A stretch of DNA of 64,000 bases from Rhizopus sp. PT2906 (lineage: Eukaryota; Mucoromycota; Mucoromycetes; Mucorales; Rhizopodaceae), in NCBI GenBank assembly GCA_025529335.1, contig JAMYHX010000151.1:1-64000 (forward strand), read 5' to 3'. This document shows, piece by piece, positions 13,118 to 24,080 of the stretch. The notes below the pieces were generated by a model. That model was not told the origin of the DNA. It worked only from the letters and a program-made list of their open reading frames with translations, and searched no databases. The first letter of the stretch is position 1, and every line of letters begins with the position of its first letter. The position numbers were made by a program, and so were the translations under genes.

Positions 13118-14559
13118 TTAGACTATATCCGTAATCAATTTACTACAGACATCCAAAAAGGGGTACACACTTTGCATATGTTCAGCCAAGGCATCCTCTT
13201 TATCCAACTGCCAAAATGGACCCTGTGGTACCTTTTTGATTTCTTTTCCGTCTGCGTCTAAACGCTTTGTGCCTGCGTTCTTAAAGTCTACTAGATAACT
13301 ATTGTTTTCAAGCTTGTAGAGTTGTAAATCAAACTTGACGACAAGGCCGAGTTCTGCATACTTGTATCGACATCGTAGATGATATGGATCCACCGTCCTC
13401 CACTCCTATTTGATGTGTGAGTTGCTATGTGATGATGTGTGTCAGTTTACGTACCATGCCAACGTTCTGTAAGGATCGGTATATCTCCAACATGACCTCC
13501 CATGCAGGACATCTGCTTCGAATACCAAAGTGCCACTTTGATCTTGATTTATGTGGTTTCTTTGTGGCCGCATTGATTGATAAATGTCTCGGTTGAGTCG
13601 AGCGGCTGGGTGGAACCATTGCACCCGGTGGTGGAGTGCCTGTGGCGTAAATGATCGGTAAATCTGCTCTGAGGGACGCGATGGATGAAGACCTTTCTCT
13701 GCCTGTAGGCTCTGCCTTGGGTAAACTGGAACTTAATACCGAAATAGACGATTCGTCTTCATGGTTGATATCATCTGTATTCAAAGACGTGTTCCACGGT
13801 GGAGGTGATGTCGCAAGGAAGCTTGGGATATTGTTATGTTCGGCTAAAAAATGATATGAATACAATACAAGACACATATAACACAACTTACTGTCTTTGA
13901 ACAGTGTTTTATTGTCGAGTACGAGTTGATAGGCTACCTTGAACTGATTGTTGCTTGATTCCTTTAGAGCTTTCAGAATCGTTTCAGTAGAGTACCCCAT
14001 TTTCTGTTGTATGTTAATATAGATCACGTCATTTTTTTTGGGGGAGGACTTGCCTTTGATAATTCGGATACTAGAGTGTCATCTATAGACATATTTTCAT
14101 TTTCTTCGGTATTTGGTAGTGGTCGAAGATAGTCTGGTAAGTTTTTATTGAACCATGCATTTTGTCTATTTTTTTAAATGAGTGAAAGTAAAGTAAAATC
14201 ATGAGATTACCTTATTTCTTGTATTGTTATACGCTTTAAAGGATCCACCACTAACATGGATGTCAATAGTTGTTTTGTATCTGGACTAAGATAAGACGGC
14301 ATTTTATAGATTCCACCTGATAACAGAAATGAGATTGAGTCATGAACTATTACAATAGTTTGTTTTTACCATTAATCTTTTTGAATAAAGTAGGTATATA
14401 TTCATCATCAAATGGCAATCTACCACAAAGCATAACATATAAGATCACACCACAGCTCCAAACATCTACTTCTGGTCCAGCATATAATCTATATTTACAT
14501 TAGCTTTAATAAAGTCAATAAGGGAATGAATCATTTACTTTCCAGATATGACTTCAGGC

Positions 14560-14597
<38 letters not shown>

Positions 14598-15387
14598 TTA
14601 ATAATAGATCAATTTGAATGAGATTATCTTACAGCTGCATAATTTGGACTACCACAACTTGTTTTTAAGAAATCACCATCTGTCATAATATTTGACAATC
14701 CAAAATCAGCTATTTTGACATTATTGTTCGCATCCAATAGGAGACTATATATATTATTAATATCTGCTTTGTATTCAATTGCGTTCTTACTTTTCTGGCT
14801 TCAAGTCTCTATGAACAATCTTGTGTCTGTGACAATATTCGACTGCACAAATGATTTGTTGAAAGAAACGACGAGCATCATCTTCAGACATCTAAAAGGA
14901 CTTTGTAAGATGATGTTTAGCATAAGCTTTACTTACTCTTCCTTTCTCGACAATATAATTAAATAGTTCTTTAGAAGCATATTCAATAACCATGATAATA
15001 TCTGTTGGGGTTGTTATCACTTCATATCTATTGGATATATTAGAAAGTATCTATCTATAGATTATACATATATATATATATATTACAGTTTGATGATATG
15101 TGGGTGACGAAGTAATTTCAAGTATTGAATCTCGCGCTTGACTCTTCCACTCATATCCATGCTGGCTATTTTCTTTCTGTTTATGATTTTCAAGGCTACT
15201 TTTTGTCCCGTGATAGCGTGTACGGCAACTACGGAGAGGCATAAGTATATTATTGTTTATTATTTATTTTTATATATTTACGTTTTACTTTCCCAAAGGA
15301 ACCAGTACCAATCGTACTGATGATGTTGTATTGACCGATTCGAATTCTATTATTATTATTGTTGTTGTTGTTATTATTATTGCTCAT
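13118..15387 (-). CDS. SNF1: SNF1/AMPK alpha catalytic subunit (frameshift in assembly)
   Basis: Twelve exons (15387-15282, 15228-15087, 15027-14937, 14891-14791, 14744-14633, 14558-14539, 14489-14370, 14316-14211, 14165-14054, 14003-13892, 13843-13455, 13405-13118), about 565 aa. After an Asn-rich start come the Gly loop GTGSFGKVKLA, the VALKIINRKK lysine, HRDLKPEN, DFGLSN, a TSCGSPNYAAPE activation loop and the SNF1-typical PEVISGKLYAGPE. A UBA-like autoinhibitory segment (KMGYSTETILKAL) and the C-terminal KA1-like domain (KWHFGIRSRCPAWEVMLEIY) follow. This is the central energy-sensing kinase controlling glucose derepression. Exon 6 is 20 nt and the intron after 14054 is GC-AG. One extra base in a four-A run (plus strand, 14460-14463) breaks the DVWSCG motif. 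This is either a sequence error or a real lesion. It shares a 144-bp divergent promoter with the next gene. Confidence 0.93.
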
Positions 15388-15531
15388 TAGTTTATAAAAG
15401 AGAAAAAGAGAAAAGAGAAAAAGAAAATAGACGTCACCCCACACTGATTATTTTTTTTATGAATAACTAAATTTCCTTTTTTATTTCTCTCTCTCTCTCT
15501 CTCTCTTTCTTTTTTTTTTCTCCTACTTAAA
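15388..15531. promoter_or_regulatory. Short bidirectional promoter (SNF1 / coiled-coil gene)
   Basis: Only 144 bp lie between two divergent start codons. It contains a long polypyrimidine tract (TC repeats at about 15487-15507 followed by T runs) on the plus strand, a common fungal core-promoter feature. No defined factor site was recognised. Confidence 0.45.
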
Positions 15532-16775
15532 ATGCATGAATTCTCTTGCTGTAGTCATAATAATAATCAATTAGACCGTCTTCAAGGCCATGAAGCATTT
15601 AAAACTATTGAACCTCATGCATTTTTTAGTTCAGGTAAAGTTATCACTGTTTCTTTTTTTTTGGACTTGTTTCTCATATTTTATTAGAAATGGGTCAACT
15701 CTTATTAGAAGATCATGTAAGTAAAAACAATACAAGGTAAAGACTAATGCTGACCCTTTTTTCTTTGAAAAAGAGATTTGATATCTTTCGAGAAAACATA
15801 CAATTGAAATGGGAAAAAGAACAATCTGATAAAGTAATAATACAGAATAGAAAAGAAATAGCAATATATTAATTCATATTAGATGATTGAATCACTTCAA
15901 AATGAATTAAAATCGATGAGAGCCTATTGTCATGAATTAAAGACGATGGTCGAAAAGAGCGAAGAGACAAGCAAGTTATTGGCTACCAAGATGGATAAAG
16001 AACAAGAACTGAAAACACAAGCAAGTAGACAAGGATACAAAGGGGATTGACACACTCATTCATTTTTAATAGATTCGTGATTTGAAGCAAGAATTGACAC
16101 TGTTGGAAAAGACAAATGATACGCTAAACATGAAATATAAGCGGTTAAATGAAAAGCATGGTAATTAAGGAGCACACTATATACACATGATAATTCATGC
16201 TTTTATGATATATAGAAACCCTCAAAATAACACATGATGTCCTCTTGAAGGAACACGAGCAGCGATTATTATTATTTAGAAAAGACACGCGTGTCATCGA
16301 AAGGGTAGCACAATTGCCTAAATTTGAAGTGGCACCTGCGAAGCACCCTTTGGATGTCCTACATTCTGTCACACAACAAACATTAGACAAGATAAAATCA
16401 ACGGATGTCAGACTGTTGAATAAGAGACTTAAAAGGATATTCGACATGACAGAACTTAGTGAAATGAGTAACAAGATGATAATGACTTTACTTGATGACT
16501 TGGATCGCTTTCATGAACAATTTGATTGGGTGCACACTTGCCCTGATATCAACAGGCGTTTCTTCCCCTTGGTTGAACTTGTATGTGATATGATGAAAGA
16601 GATGTGTACAATCAAGATGACTTTGAATGATTTACAAGCTGATTACGTCAAAAGGATCAAAAAGGCTTCTTCCCCAGCTACTACTACTAATAGGCATACT
16701 ATCATCATTTTACCTGAAGAAAAATCAACTTGGCTAGAAAGTTTTATTAATACATTTTGGTCCCTTACTTCATAA
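15532..16775 (+). CDS. Coiled-coil protein of unknown function
   Basis: Six exons (15532-15634, 15688-15716, 15774-15833, 15883-16020, 16073-16160, 16216-16775) give 325 aa. Residues about 40-170 are a charged heptad-rich coiled coil. The C-terminal half is helical, with FDMTELSEMSNKMIMTLLDDLD and a segment RRFFPLVELVCDMMKEM. The intron at 16021 begins with GCAAGT, and only that donor keeps frame. I do not recognise the family. An autophagy or vesicle-tether accessory is conceivable but unsupported. The gene ends 28 bp from the stop of the Spc24-like gene on the other strand. Confidence 0.75.
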
Positions 16776-16803
16776 ACATAGGAGGGAGGGTATAATAAAT
16801 AAT

Positions 16804-17501
16804 TTATTCGTCTAATCCTTTAGCAAGAAATTTCCAAATGAAGCTTGTATTATATGACGCACTACGCTCAGTGACATCGAATATACATGAATTTGACTTA
16901 TCTTGAGTTTCTTTTTTCAATGGTTAATATTATATATGTGTGTGTACATATCGTCATCATTTACCTAGGATCAACTTCTTTACCTGTCCATCCTCCATCA
17001 CTGGTTTAACCCCTAACCCTTCAAATAAGGCAAGTGTAAGCCTATGAATTGGTTATGATCAGCGGGGCGATCATCATGTCTCCTTTTTTTTTTATTTATT
17101 TACTCTGTACTAGGAATATTAGTAGGTGAGAATTCCTCTTCACGCAACGCTTGAACTTGCTTCATTAATGATTCTTTTTCTCTCTGTAATTCCGCAATCT
17201 GCACATCGAGTTGTTGAATATTCTCTTCCATCGATTCATTTCCTAGCTTCGTTTGCTTATCTCTTTCCAACATGATCTTGTATTCTTCAATCACATTAGC
17301 TTCTTTTGCCTTCAATCGCTCTAATTCACTTTGACTCGATTGAAGCTGTTCTACATGTCGTTGTTCATATTCCTGCATCTCATGATCAATATTTCTCTGA
17401 GTTTCTTCTATTTCCTTTAATATCTTTAACGCCTTGAAATCTTCTAATAATTGTTCGACTTGAGGAAGATCCGCAAAGCGCTTATCCTCTTCCTCTGACA
17501 T
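16804..17501 (-). CDS. Spc24-like kinetochore protein of the Ndc80 complex
   Basis: Three exons (17501-17104, 17041-16965, 16910-16804) encode 193 aa, close to known Spc24 lengths. Residues 1-130 form a long Glu/Lys/Gln-rich coiled coil starting MSEEEDKRFADLPQVEQLL. The C-terminal globular part begins LALFEGLGVKPV and ends with SYNTSFIWKFLAKGL, which resembles the Spc24 globular signature (LGV then a late aromatic F-x-x-F/Y-x-W helix). Spc24 pairs with Spc25 to anchor Ndc80 at kinetochores. The second and third exons are short and easily missed. The call rests on architecture plus the C-terminal motif, so another coiled-coil kinetochore protein is possible. Confidence 0.68.
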
Positions 17502-17833
17502 GTTAAAAAGCAAAAAAAAAGAAATAAATTAATTGTTGTAGACGTGTTTATGCGCGTTTAACCCCGTCACGCGAATAACAGAAAGACAGAAAAGAGATCA
17601 AAAGACGTTCTTCAGTATTGGTTGTCATGGGGTTTCTTTATTCCATGCGCCTTATAAACAACTTGTTCACATCGTCTTTTTTTTTTTTTACAAGGATTGT
17701 ATTTTGAAGAGAACAAAAGATATATAAAATACACACTATAAAGGTTTCATATGACAGTTTAGGACTTTATTGACAACATGTTTTAATACAAGACTCTGAA
17801 GGGAAAGGATCTAAAAGAAAAAGAAAAAAGTAA

Positions 17834-17864
<31 letters not shown>

Positions 17865-17990
17865 AAAGGAAGGGGGAAAAAGAGAGAGAGAGAAAGAGAA
17901 GCATAAGCCACAGGTCCACAGGAGATATTAAATTCAAGCAAAATGTCACTATTTTTTTTTTCTTTTTTTTATTTTCAAAAGATATCCCCA
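17502..17990. promoter_or_regulatory. Divergent intergenic region, Spc24-like / Ytm1
   Basis: 489 bp with a (GA)n tract at about 17837-17863 and a second purine run around 17880-17901 just ahead of the Ytm1 start. No coding evidence. A start at 17943 in frame with Ytm1 would add a Phe-rich stretch and is disfavoured. Confidence 0.35.
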
Positions 17991-19500
17991 ATGTCAGAGC
18001 AAGTTCAAGTACGCTTTGTCACTGAAAGTCAATACAAAGTCAACGATGCTGCTATGCTGCTTCCTTCTGATATAAAGAAGGAAGGACTTTCAGCGATTGT
18101 CAACGGTTTACTTGACAATGGTAACAGAAAAAGAAAACAAAAAAAAAAGACAAGATCTAACAAGAATTAGAAACACCTGTTCCCTTTGACTTTTTAATCG
18201 ATGGTCAATTATTAAGAACAAGTATTGCAGAATACCTCAACATGAACAGGCTCTCAACTGTAAGTGTGAATGTTTGAAAAAACAACACCTCTAACCCTCT
18301 GTGTATATAGGAAAACTTGATCACCATTGAATATGTCGAGTCTATGCTTCCACCTGTTCCCTTAACTGCTTATCAACATGATGACTGGATTAGTTCTGTC
18401 ACTGGAAACCGTGGACTCTTTGTCACTGGTTCATATGATAATATGGTTCGATTATGGAATACAACAGGTGAATGTATTTCCACTTTGGTTGGACATACAG
18501 ATTCGGTCAAAAGTGTTGCACTTGGACGTGTCGATGGTAGGATCTTGCTTTTTGTTGTTGTTGTTGTAATTAAACTAACAAGGATCATAGATAATAAGGC
18601 TATTGTCTTTTCTGGATCATTGGATCATAGTGTGTTGGCTTGGGAGTATTCTTTTGATGATGAATCTTATCGCTTGATGTACGAGTGCAAGGGACATAAA
18701 GGTCCAGTTGAGTCAATTGCTACAGATTCGACCGGTAACTATGTAAGTTTTGAATTTGTACACATAGGATAATATTTATAATGTATATATATATATATAT
18801 TAGATTGCCAGTGCTGCAGCAGATGGCATTGTCAGAGTTTGGACGTCATCAGAGCCTACCGAAGATGAGTCCTTGGAGGAAGAACCAAAGAAAAAGAAGA
18901 AGAAGACTGTAAATAGTAGAAAGATTAAGACAAAATCACTTGAATTAGAGGGACATGTTGGCGCTGTCAATGCTGTCACTTTCAATACAACCAATTCCAA
19001 TATTGTATATACCGGTGGTTGGGATCATTCTATCAGAAGCTGGGATGTTGAACAGCAAGTCAACTTGGTCACAAAGGTACAAGAAAAAAAAAAACTTTTG
19101 TATACCAGATACTGACTGCCATCTGTAGAACTGTGAAAAGGTAGTATTAGACGTAGATTACTCTTCATACGCGCAACTGTTGGCTACAGGCCACGCTGAC
19201 AACACAATTCGATTATGGGATCTTAAATCAGACGATGGTACAAACGTAAAATTAACACTACGTGGACACTCTGCCTGGGTATCCTCTGTCAGTTGGTCAA
19301 AGACGTCCGAACATATGTTATGTTCAGGATCATATGACTCTACAGTACGTGTCTGGGATATTCGTAGCAGCAAAGAACCTTTATACACTATGGATAGTGC
19401 AGAGAATAAAGAAAAGGTCCTGAGTGTGTACTGGGACAATGAAAAGATACTCAGTGGTGGTGAAGAAAAGAAGCTGAGAATATATCAGGCAAAGGTTTAG
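17991..19500 (+). CDS. YTM1: Ribosome biogenesis protein Ytm1/WDR12
   Basis: Six exons (17991-18120, 18171-18259, 18311-18536, 18591-18742, 18804-19076, 19129-19500). An N-terminal NLE/ubiquitin-like domain (VQVRFVTESQYKVND, residues about 3-90) binds the MIDAS domain of Rea1 in this family. WD40 blades follow (SYDNMVRLWNTTG, GSLDHSVLAWEY, GGWDHSIRSWDVE, GHADNTIRLWDLK, GSYDSTVRVWDIR). A Lys-rich acidic loop (EEPKKKKKKT) lies between blades, as is usual. The protein belongs to the Nop7-Erb1-Ytm1 (PeBoW) complex needed for 60S maturation in the nucleolus. Start choice at 17991 gives MSEQVQVRF, which aligns with the domain start. It is convergent with the secreted-protein gene. Confidence 0.93.
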
Positions 19501-19557
19501 AAAAATATACATAAATATTTATATAGAATAAAATAAAAAAAAGTGTATTATATGTCT

Positions 19558-19931
19558 CTAAGTGCAAGGACAGAATTGCTTTACACATAGTTGCCATGCG
19601 GGAGTATCCTGGGTTACATCATTACAATATTGAAATACACCATCTACAGAAAAAAAAAAGTGAGTCTCTTTTATATATATTACATATTATATATACTACC
19701 TTGCAAGGTTGAACAGCTTTTGCTATCGTTTAATGTACCATTGCTTCGATTAAAGCATAGACATAAAGTAGTATCCCGGTCATCTTGTGTAGAATCTGTC
19801 ATGATACATTTGCATCCGATCTCACTAAAATTGACACCGACTTTTGACAGTCTTGTCTGTAGCTGTGGTTTACTTGGTCTTGCCATGACAGACAAGATAC
19901 AAAAGAAGAAGAATAATATAATGTATTTCAT
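19558..19931 (-). CDS. Small secreted cysteine-rich protein
   Basis: Two exons (19931-19700, 19643-19558) encode 105 aa. A clear signal peptide (MKYIILFFFFCILSVMA) precedes a mature region of about 85 residues with nine cysteines arranged CxC, CxC, C, C, C, CPC, the last near the C-terminus (QFCPCT). Three N-glycosylation sequons (NFS, NRS, NGT) are visible. The second exon adds four of the cysteines, so a single-exon call would miss them. I recognise no family. It resembles small secreted effector-like or cell-surface proteins by composition only. Its stop lies 57 bp from that of Ytm1. Confidence 0.7.
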
Positions 19932-20187
19932 GTTGTATAAAGAAAGAGAGAAAGAGAGAAAGAGAGTACTTATAATCAAATAGAGTTTCTGCCTAATAAT
20001 TAAATGACATAAAGAATGGTCCAAAAGAGGAGAATTAATTTTTTTTCTCCTTTTCTGTGTAAATCGTTACACACAATAGATCCCTCCCCGAGTTACTCTC
20101 GGCAATCAATCTTGTTTCAGACATAAAGAAATTTATTTACTTCAACATTTTTAATTTTGCAACAAATTAAGTTTTGATCATGTCTCT

Positions 20188-21824
20188 TTAATGAGATGCT
20201 ATCGTTTTTTTCGGCTTCCACAGCCCTTGTTCTAGTAACCGTTCGTCCTTTTCTCTTTGCTTATCCAACTCAATCGCTGCCAGCGCAATTGACCTTTGAT
20301 CAGGGCTTAGTTCATGAATCTTATCTGTATTCTTGATACAATGGGTCTCAAATTCCCAATCATCGCCTTGCGCAAAATGAGTAAAGTTGAGGTATTCTAG
20401 CGTCTCTTTATACTTATTTCTGTAGAGCCCACCATTAAACCAGAGAGGGGTACCCGTCGTGTCGAGATGCAGCTGAACACCACATACCTGCGTCGGTTCT
20501 CCGTCCTGCCCGCCACGCCCCATGTTTCCGATGACTGCTCCAAACGATTTGATAAAGGCGTAAGGTGTCTGCATAATCTCGTGACCAATCCAAAATGTTT
20601 CCTTATCTCCGTGCACGTGCTTATAGACCACCTCATCTCGCTCGCTCTTGCCGTTCAGCTTGCAAGTGGATAGCAAGCCAAGCAGCGATTTTCGCTTGTT
20701 CATCACGACCACGCCGGACTCCTGTTCGTGGGAAGACGTGTACTTGAACCATCGCGTTTGAGGGACGAACGAGCTCATGGTCGGCAGAAATGAACGTAAC
20801 CAGTCCGGACCGACGTGCCAGTTGGGAAATAACGTACGATCATAAAAGAAGAGAGCACCAGTGAGGGCATACGCCTGGTCTTGAAAGAGGAGAGCTGGAT
20901 CTTGAAGAAAGTAGGCGTCAGCGTCGACAAGAATCACCTCGGTGAAACGACTGGCGAGCATCGCAAAGGGCTTCATGGCCCATCCTCCAAACTTGGTATA
21001 GTAGTCTGAGATATAATCGTCTAGCTTCCGAAGCGTGACATGTTCCATTTCGCTCTTGAGATAATATCTCTTGGCTACCGACAGATCGTCCTCGCGTATG
21101 AAAAAGACCTCAATCGGTAACTTTGTGTTCAACATTCGTATCACCCGGATACTTGTGGCCGCAAATTTGAACTGTCCATTTCCGACACACATGACAATGC
21201 CTTGTCCGCTCGTCTGGTTGTTGATATGGAACAGGTTTTCCCAGTGAGGGTGTATCCATGGGTAAAGCGCGTCCTCGAGTCGTTTGTAGTATGGCCATGA
21301 TTCGTCCAACGAGGCATTCTGGGAAAGTCGCTGATCGAAATACATAAAGAGCGATTTGAAAAGTCGCTCAGCTGCTGTCATCATTGCAAAATTGGGTGCC
21401 ACATTGGGTTCTGATATGAGTGTAAGCTGAGAAAATAAAGTTTCACCTGCGGCTGTCTTGAAAAATTCTAAATCTTTTTCTGCAAAAAAGAGTTTATAAT
21501 TTTTATTTTTGGTATTGTCTTCTTTATTACCTGTCCATGGTTTGAGTGTGTCAGTGATGGCAAAGTCATACTTTAGAGATAAATGCTTGACTTGATCAAA
21601 TGAAAGTACTATACAAATTGAGCATTTTCTTATATACACTTTATATAAATATATATCTTACTGGGTTCCTGAACGTGGATGGTCGTCCTTTTTATGTCTG
21701 TTGAATGAAGATGCTTTTCTGCATAAAGTTCTTTTGGATTATTTTCATTTAATAAATATGTTGTGATAGCAGCTATAAATATAAGGCATGTAGTTATTAA
21801 CCATCGAAATACTTTTTGATTCAT
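20188..21824 (-). CDS. GT71 family alpha-mannosyltransferase (Mnn1-like)
   Basis: Three exons (21824-21662, 21608-21531, 21479-20188) give 510 aa. A type II membrane anchor (VFRWLITTCLIFIAAITTYLL, residues about 5-25) is followed by a lumenal stem and a catalytic domain. Visible are GIVMCVGNGQFKFAATSIRV, the WAMKPFAMLASRF segment, the DXD-type metal motif in LVDADAYFLQDP, and SHEQESGVVVMNKRK. The late block GHEIMQTPYAF and GEPTQVCGVQLHLD is family-typical. It would transfer mannose from GDP-Man to cell-wall glycoproteins in the Golgi. The second intron is 51 nt, in frame and st​op-free, so an unspliced reading would insert 17 residues after KPWTG. Splicing is preferred for its good donor and T-rich acceptor. 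Confidence 0.9.
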
Positions 21825-23005
21825 TAAAGGAAAAAAAAAAAAAAGGAGGGGAAAAAAAAGGGCATCAAGTGATACAGAATTTTAGCTTAAAACGAGGCGA
21901 TTGCAAAAATTTTTAGCCAAAACAAAGACTAAGGATGTAGTTATAGGCTTTCTAGTCGCACTTTATTCTTGGTGATATATATAAAAAGAAAACTTCTTCT
22001 CATTGTTCTCTTTAGATCTTTCTAACAGTGCATTTGCTGTGGTTTGGAAAACTGATGGTAGGGATGGGTCTTTAAAAGAGTGTTCTGTACCATGGCAGGG
22101 AAGCCTACTACATCTTTAGTCTTCGTTTCGGCAACATTGCCATTGTGGGTTGCGCCTGGATCTGACCAATCCACAAGCTTTCATTCAATTATCAATATTA
22201 AGCGGATATAGGTTTGCAACTGTCTTTGTATTTAACATTACTTATCCCAAGAAGAGACCTAATTGCTGAAATGCCTCAAGTTTGTCAGCATTTTACTGAT
22301 AAAGAATGGTAAGTGCCTTTTCTAAGGAGGCCCAACTAGAAGCATGGGACAAAAGTAGGTTATCAACTTTTATCAAATAAATATCTCTTTCTATCTCTCT
22401 AATTAAACAATTACTGCCTTCAACAAAAGCTTATTTTGTTACTGTGTGCGTACAACAATGTGACGCCCAAGAGAAGCAACGCCGGGGAGAATTCAATTTC
22501 GTGAAGGCATAATATTTCATGTATGTAAACAAGAAGAAGCTCAACAAAAATTTCTAAATTAGGCGAGAAAGTATACAGATCTCTTTGTAGGAGAGTTGTT
22601 ACTAGGATTAAAGCTGTTGAATCTTTAATCACTCTTTTGACTTTAAATTATAAGTTTTGAAATAGCCGGCTTACGTCCTTCTTCGAAACACTTTTGCCAG
22701 TTCATTCTTTTCCTTGTTGCCTTGTATTTGTGATGTTTTGTGGTTGTAATAGCGGTTGTTGTATTTGTGAATTGACAGAAAGTACAATGGAGGTCTTTCC
22801 GTTTCTTAGAAGAATAAAGATAATAGCATTAAAATTGATAGCTACACTTATTATATGAAATTGTAATTGTTATTGTGATTGGTCAGTTTATGTTACCGAG
22901 CTTTTGTTATTGATATGTAGACACTGCTTATTGACCCTTATTCAACGTAGAATACGACAGTATTCTTTGACAAAACCTTTCACCCAATCCATGCCTGTTT
23001 TTTTT
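21825..23005. other. Gene-free stretch
   Basis: About 1.2 kb. A purine-rich run lies upstream of the mannosyltransferase start. No open frame has splice-supported extension or a recognisable motif. A short frame near 22093 codes 39 residues and looks random. Confidence 0.35.
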
Positions 23006-23458
23006 TTATTCTGAATTTATGCTTCTTAAAGGGGTTTTGGATGGGGTCCTGCTGCTGCTTGCTTTAGCTGTCTGAGGCAGTTTCAAAGGTTCTGGCAAAG
23101 AAGAAGTAAATGCTGCTGGGTGTATTTTTATACATGTTTCATTGTATAGCAAGCCATCATTGGAATGCATTCTTATGCGCTTTGCATTGGTACCATCCTC
23201 TTCAACAGCCTCAAGTATTCTTTTGTACTGATCATGGTTATTTTCGCAGACATTCAACAACACATCGATCGTCTTTTCTTCGTCTTTCATTTTGCTTTTT
23301 AAAACATCTTTGGCTACGTGGTAGAGTATTTTTACAGTTGGGTCATCCCTATGTTCTAAGCCTAATAAAGATGTTTCTTGTTTGCTCAAAACATAAGCAA
23401 CTGCGACCATAGGTTCCATGGGGATTTCAAGAGATCCTGTAATTGTTGTTGCACTCAT
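23006..23458 (-). CDS. Hypothetical protein, 150 aa
   Basis: An intact single-exon ATG frame. The product has a helical N-terminal half (LEIPMEPMVAVAYVLSKQET, then KILYHVAKDVLKSKMKDEEK, residues 10-60) and a basic Ser/Thr/Pro-rich tail (SSSRTPSKTPLRSINSE) that could be a Cdk-type phospho-region. No family was recognised, and no intron signals extend it convincingly. It lies isolated between gene-free stretches, so it may be a lineage-specific gene or a chance frame. Codon use looks normal for the window. Confidence 0.45.
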   Translation of the reverse strand: MSATTITGSLEIPMEPMVAVAYVLSKQETSLLGLEHRDDPTVKILYHVAKDVLKSKMKDEEKTIDVLLNVCENNHDQYKRILEAVEEDGTNAKRIRMHSNDGLLYNETCIKIHPAAFTSSLPEPLKLPQTAKASSSRTPSKTPLRSINSE

Positions 23459-24080
23459 AAAGAAATACGACTGTGCCTAATCATCACTTGGAATTTTCTT
23501 TAAAAAGGGCACCTTCGGTGTGTCTGTAAGAAGGGAAACACTACATGCACCAGAAATTAGACTAATACTACAGGCACTAACTCTACCTATTACTTATGAT
23601 GTCGCCTAAAAAAGCTTTTCAATGTGTAGTGTCAAGCTAAACATGAGTTTATGAAGCTACTATCTTGGATTGTTTCTTTCAAGAACAAGAAGGGATAAAA
23701 AGAAGTGTTATTTATTCTAATTTTATGTTGTCAGTCTATCAACAAAGATGCAAGAACACGCGTAATTATGATGACATCGTATTTTATATACCAGAGAGTG
23801 AACTGGACAAGCCTTAGATTAGGTAGAGGCTTTGACAGTATGAAATAGACACTCTACATGTGTAGGGAAAGAAGTGCCTGTAGCATTAACCTATTTTCTG
23901 GTGCAAGTAGTGTCAGTCAAGCATTAAGGAGTATGATAAGTTTATATTTGGCTTCCATGTCCTCTCGCATCCCATATAGATACAACTTTTTTATATTTTG
24001 TACAAAAGCTGAGAATAGAAAATACAGCTACCAAGTATAGATTGGTGCCTTTTTATTTTTTAATTGACTTAATTTACACT
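23459..24080. other. Gene-free stretch
   Basis: About 620 bp between two minus-strand genes. It contains only short, unsupported frames. The distal part should be the 3' flank of the dioxygenase gene and the proximal part the 5' flank of the small hypothetical gene. Confidence 0.35.

Noticed and set aside
13427..13624. Alternative minus frame inside SNF1
   Set aside because: Lies within a frame-verified SNF1 exon and has no independent support.
17943..17990. Upstream in-frame ATG for Ytm1
   Set aside because: Would add a Phe-rich segment from a T-rich tract not seen in the NLE domain; 17991 fits the family start.
22093..22212. Small ORF of 39 codons
   Set aside because: No homology, splice context or codon signal.
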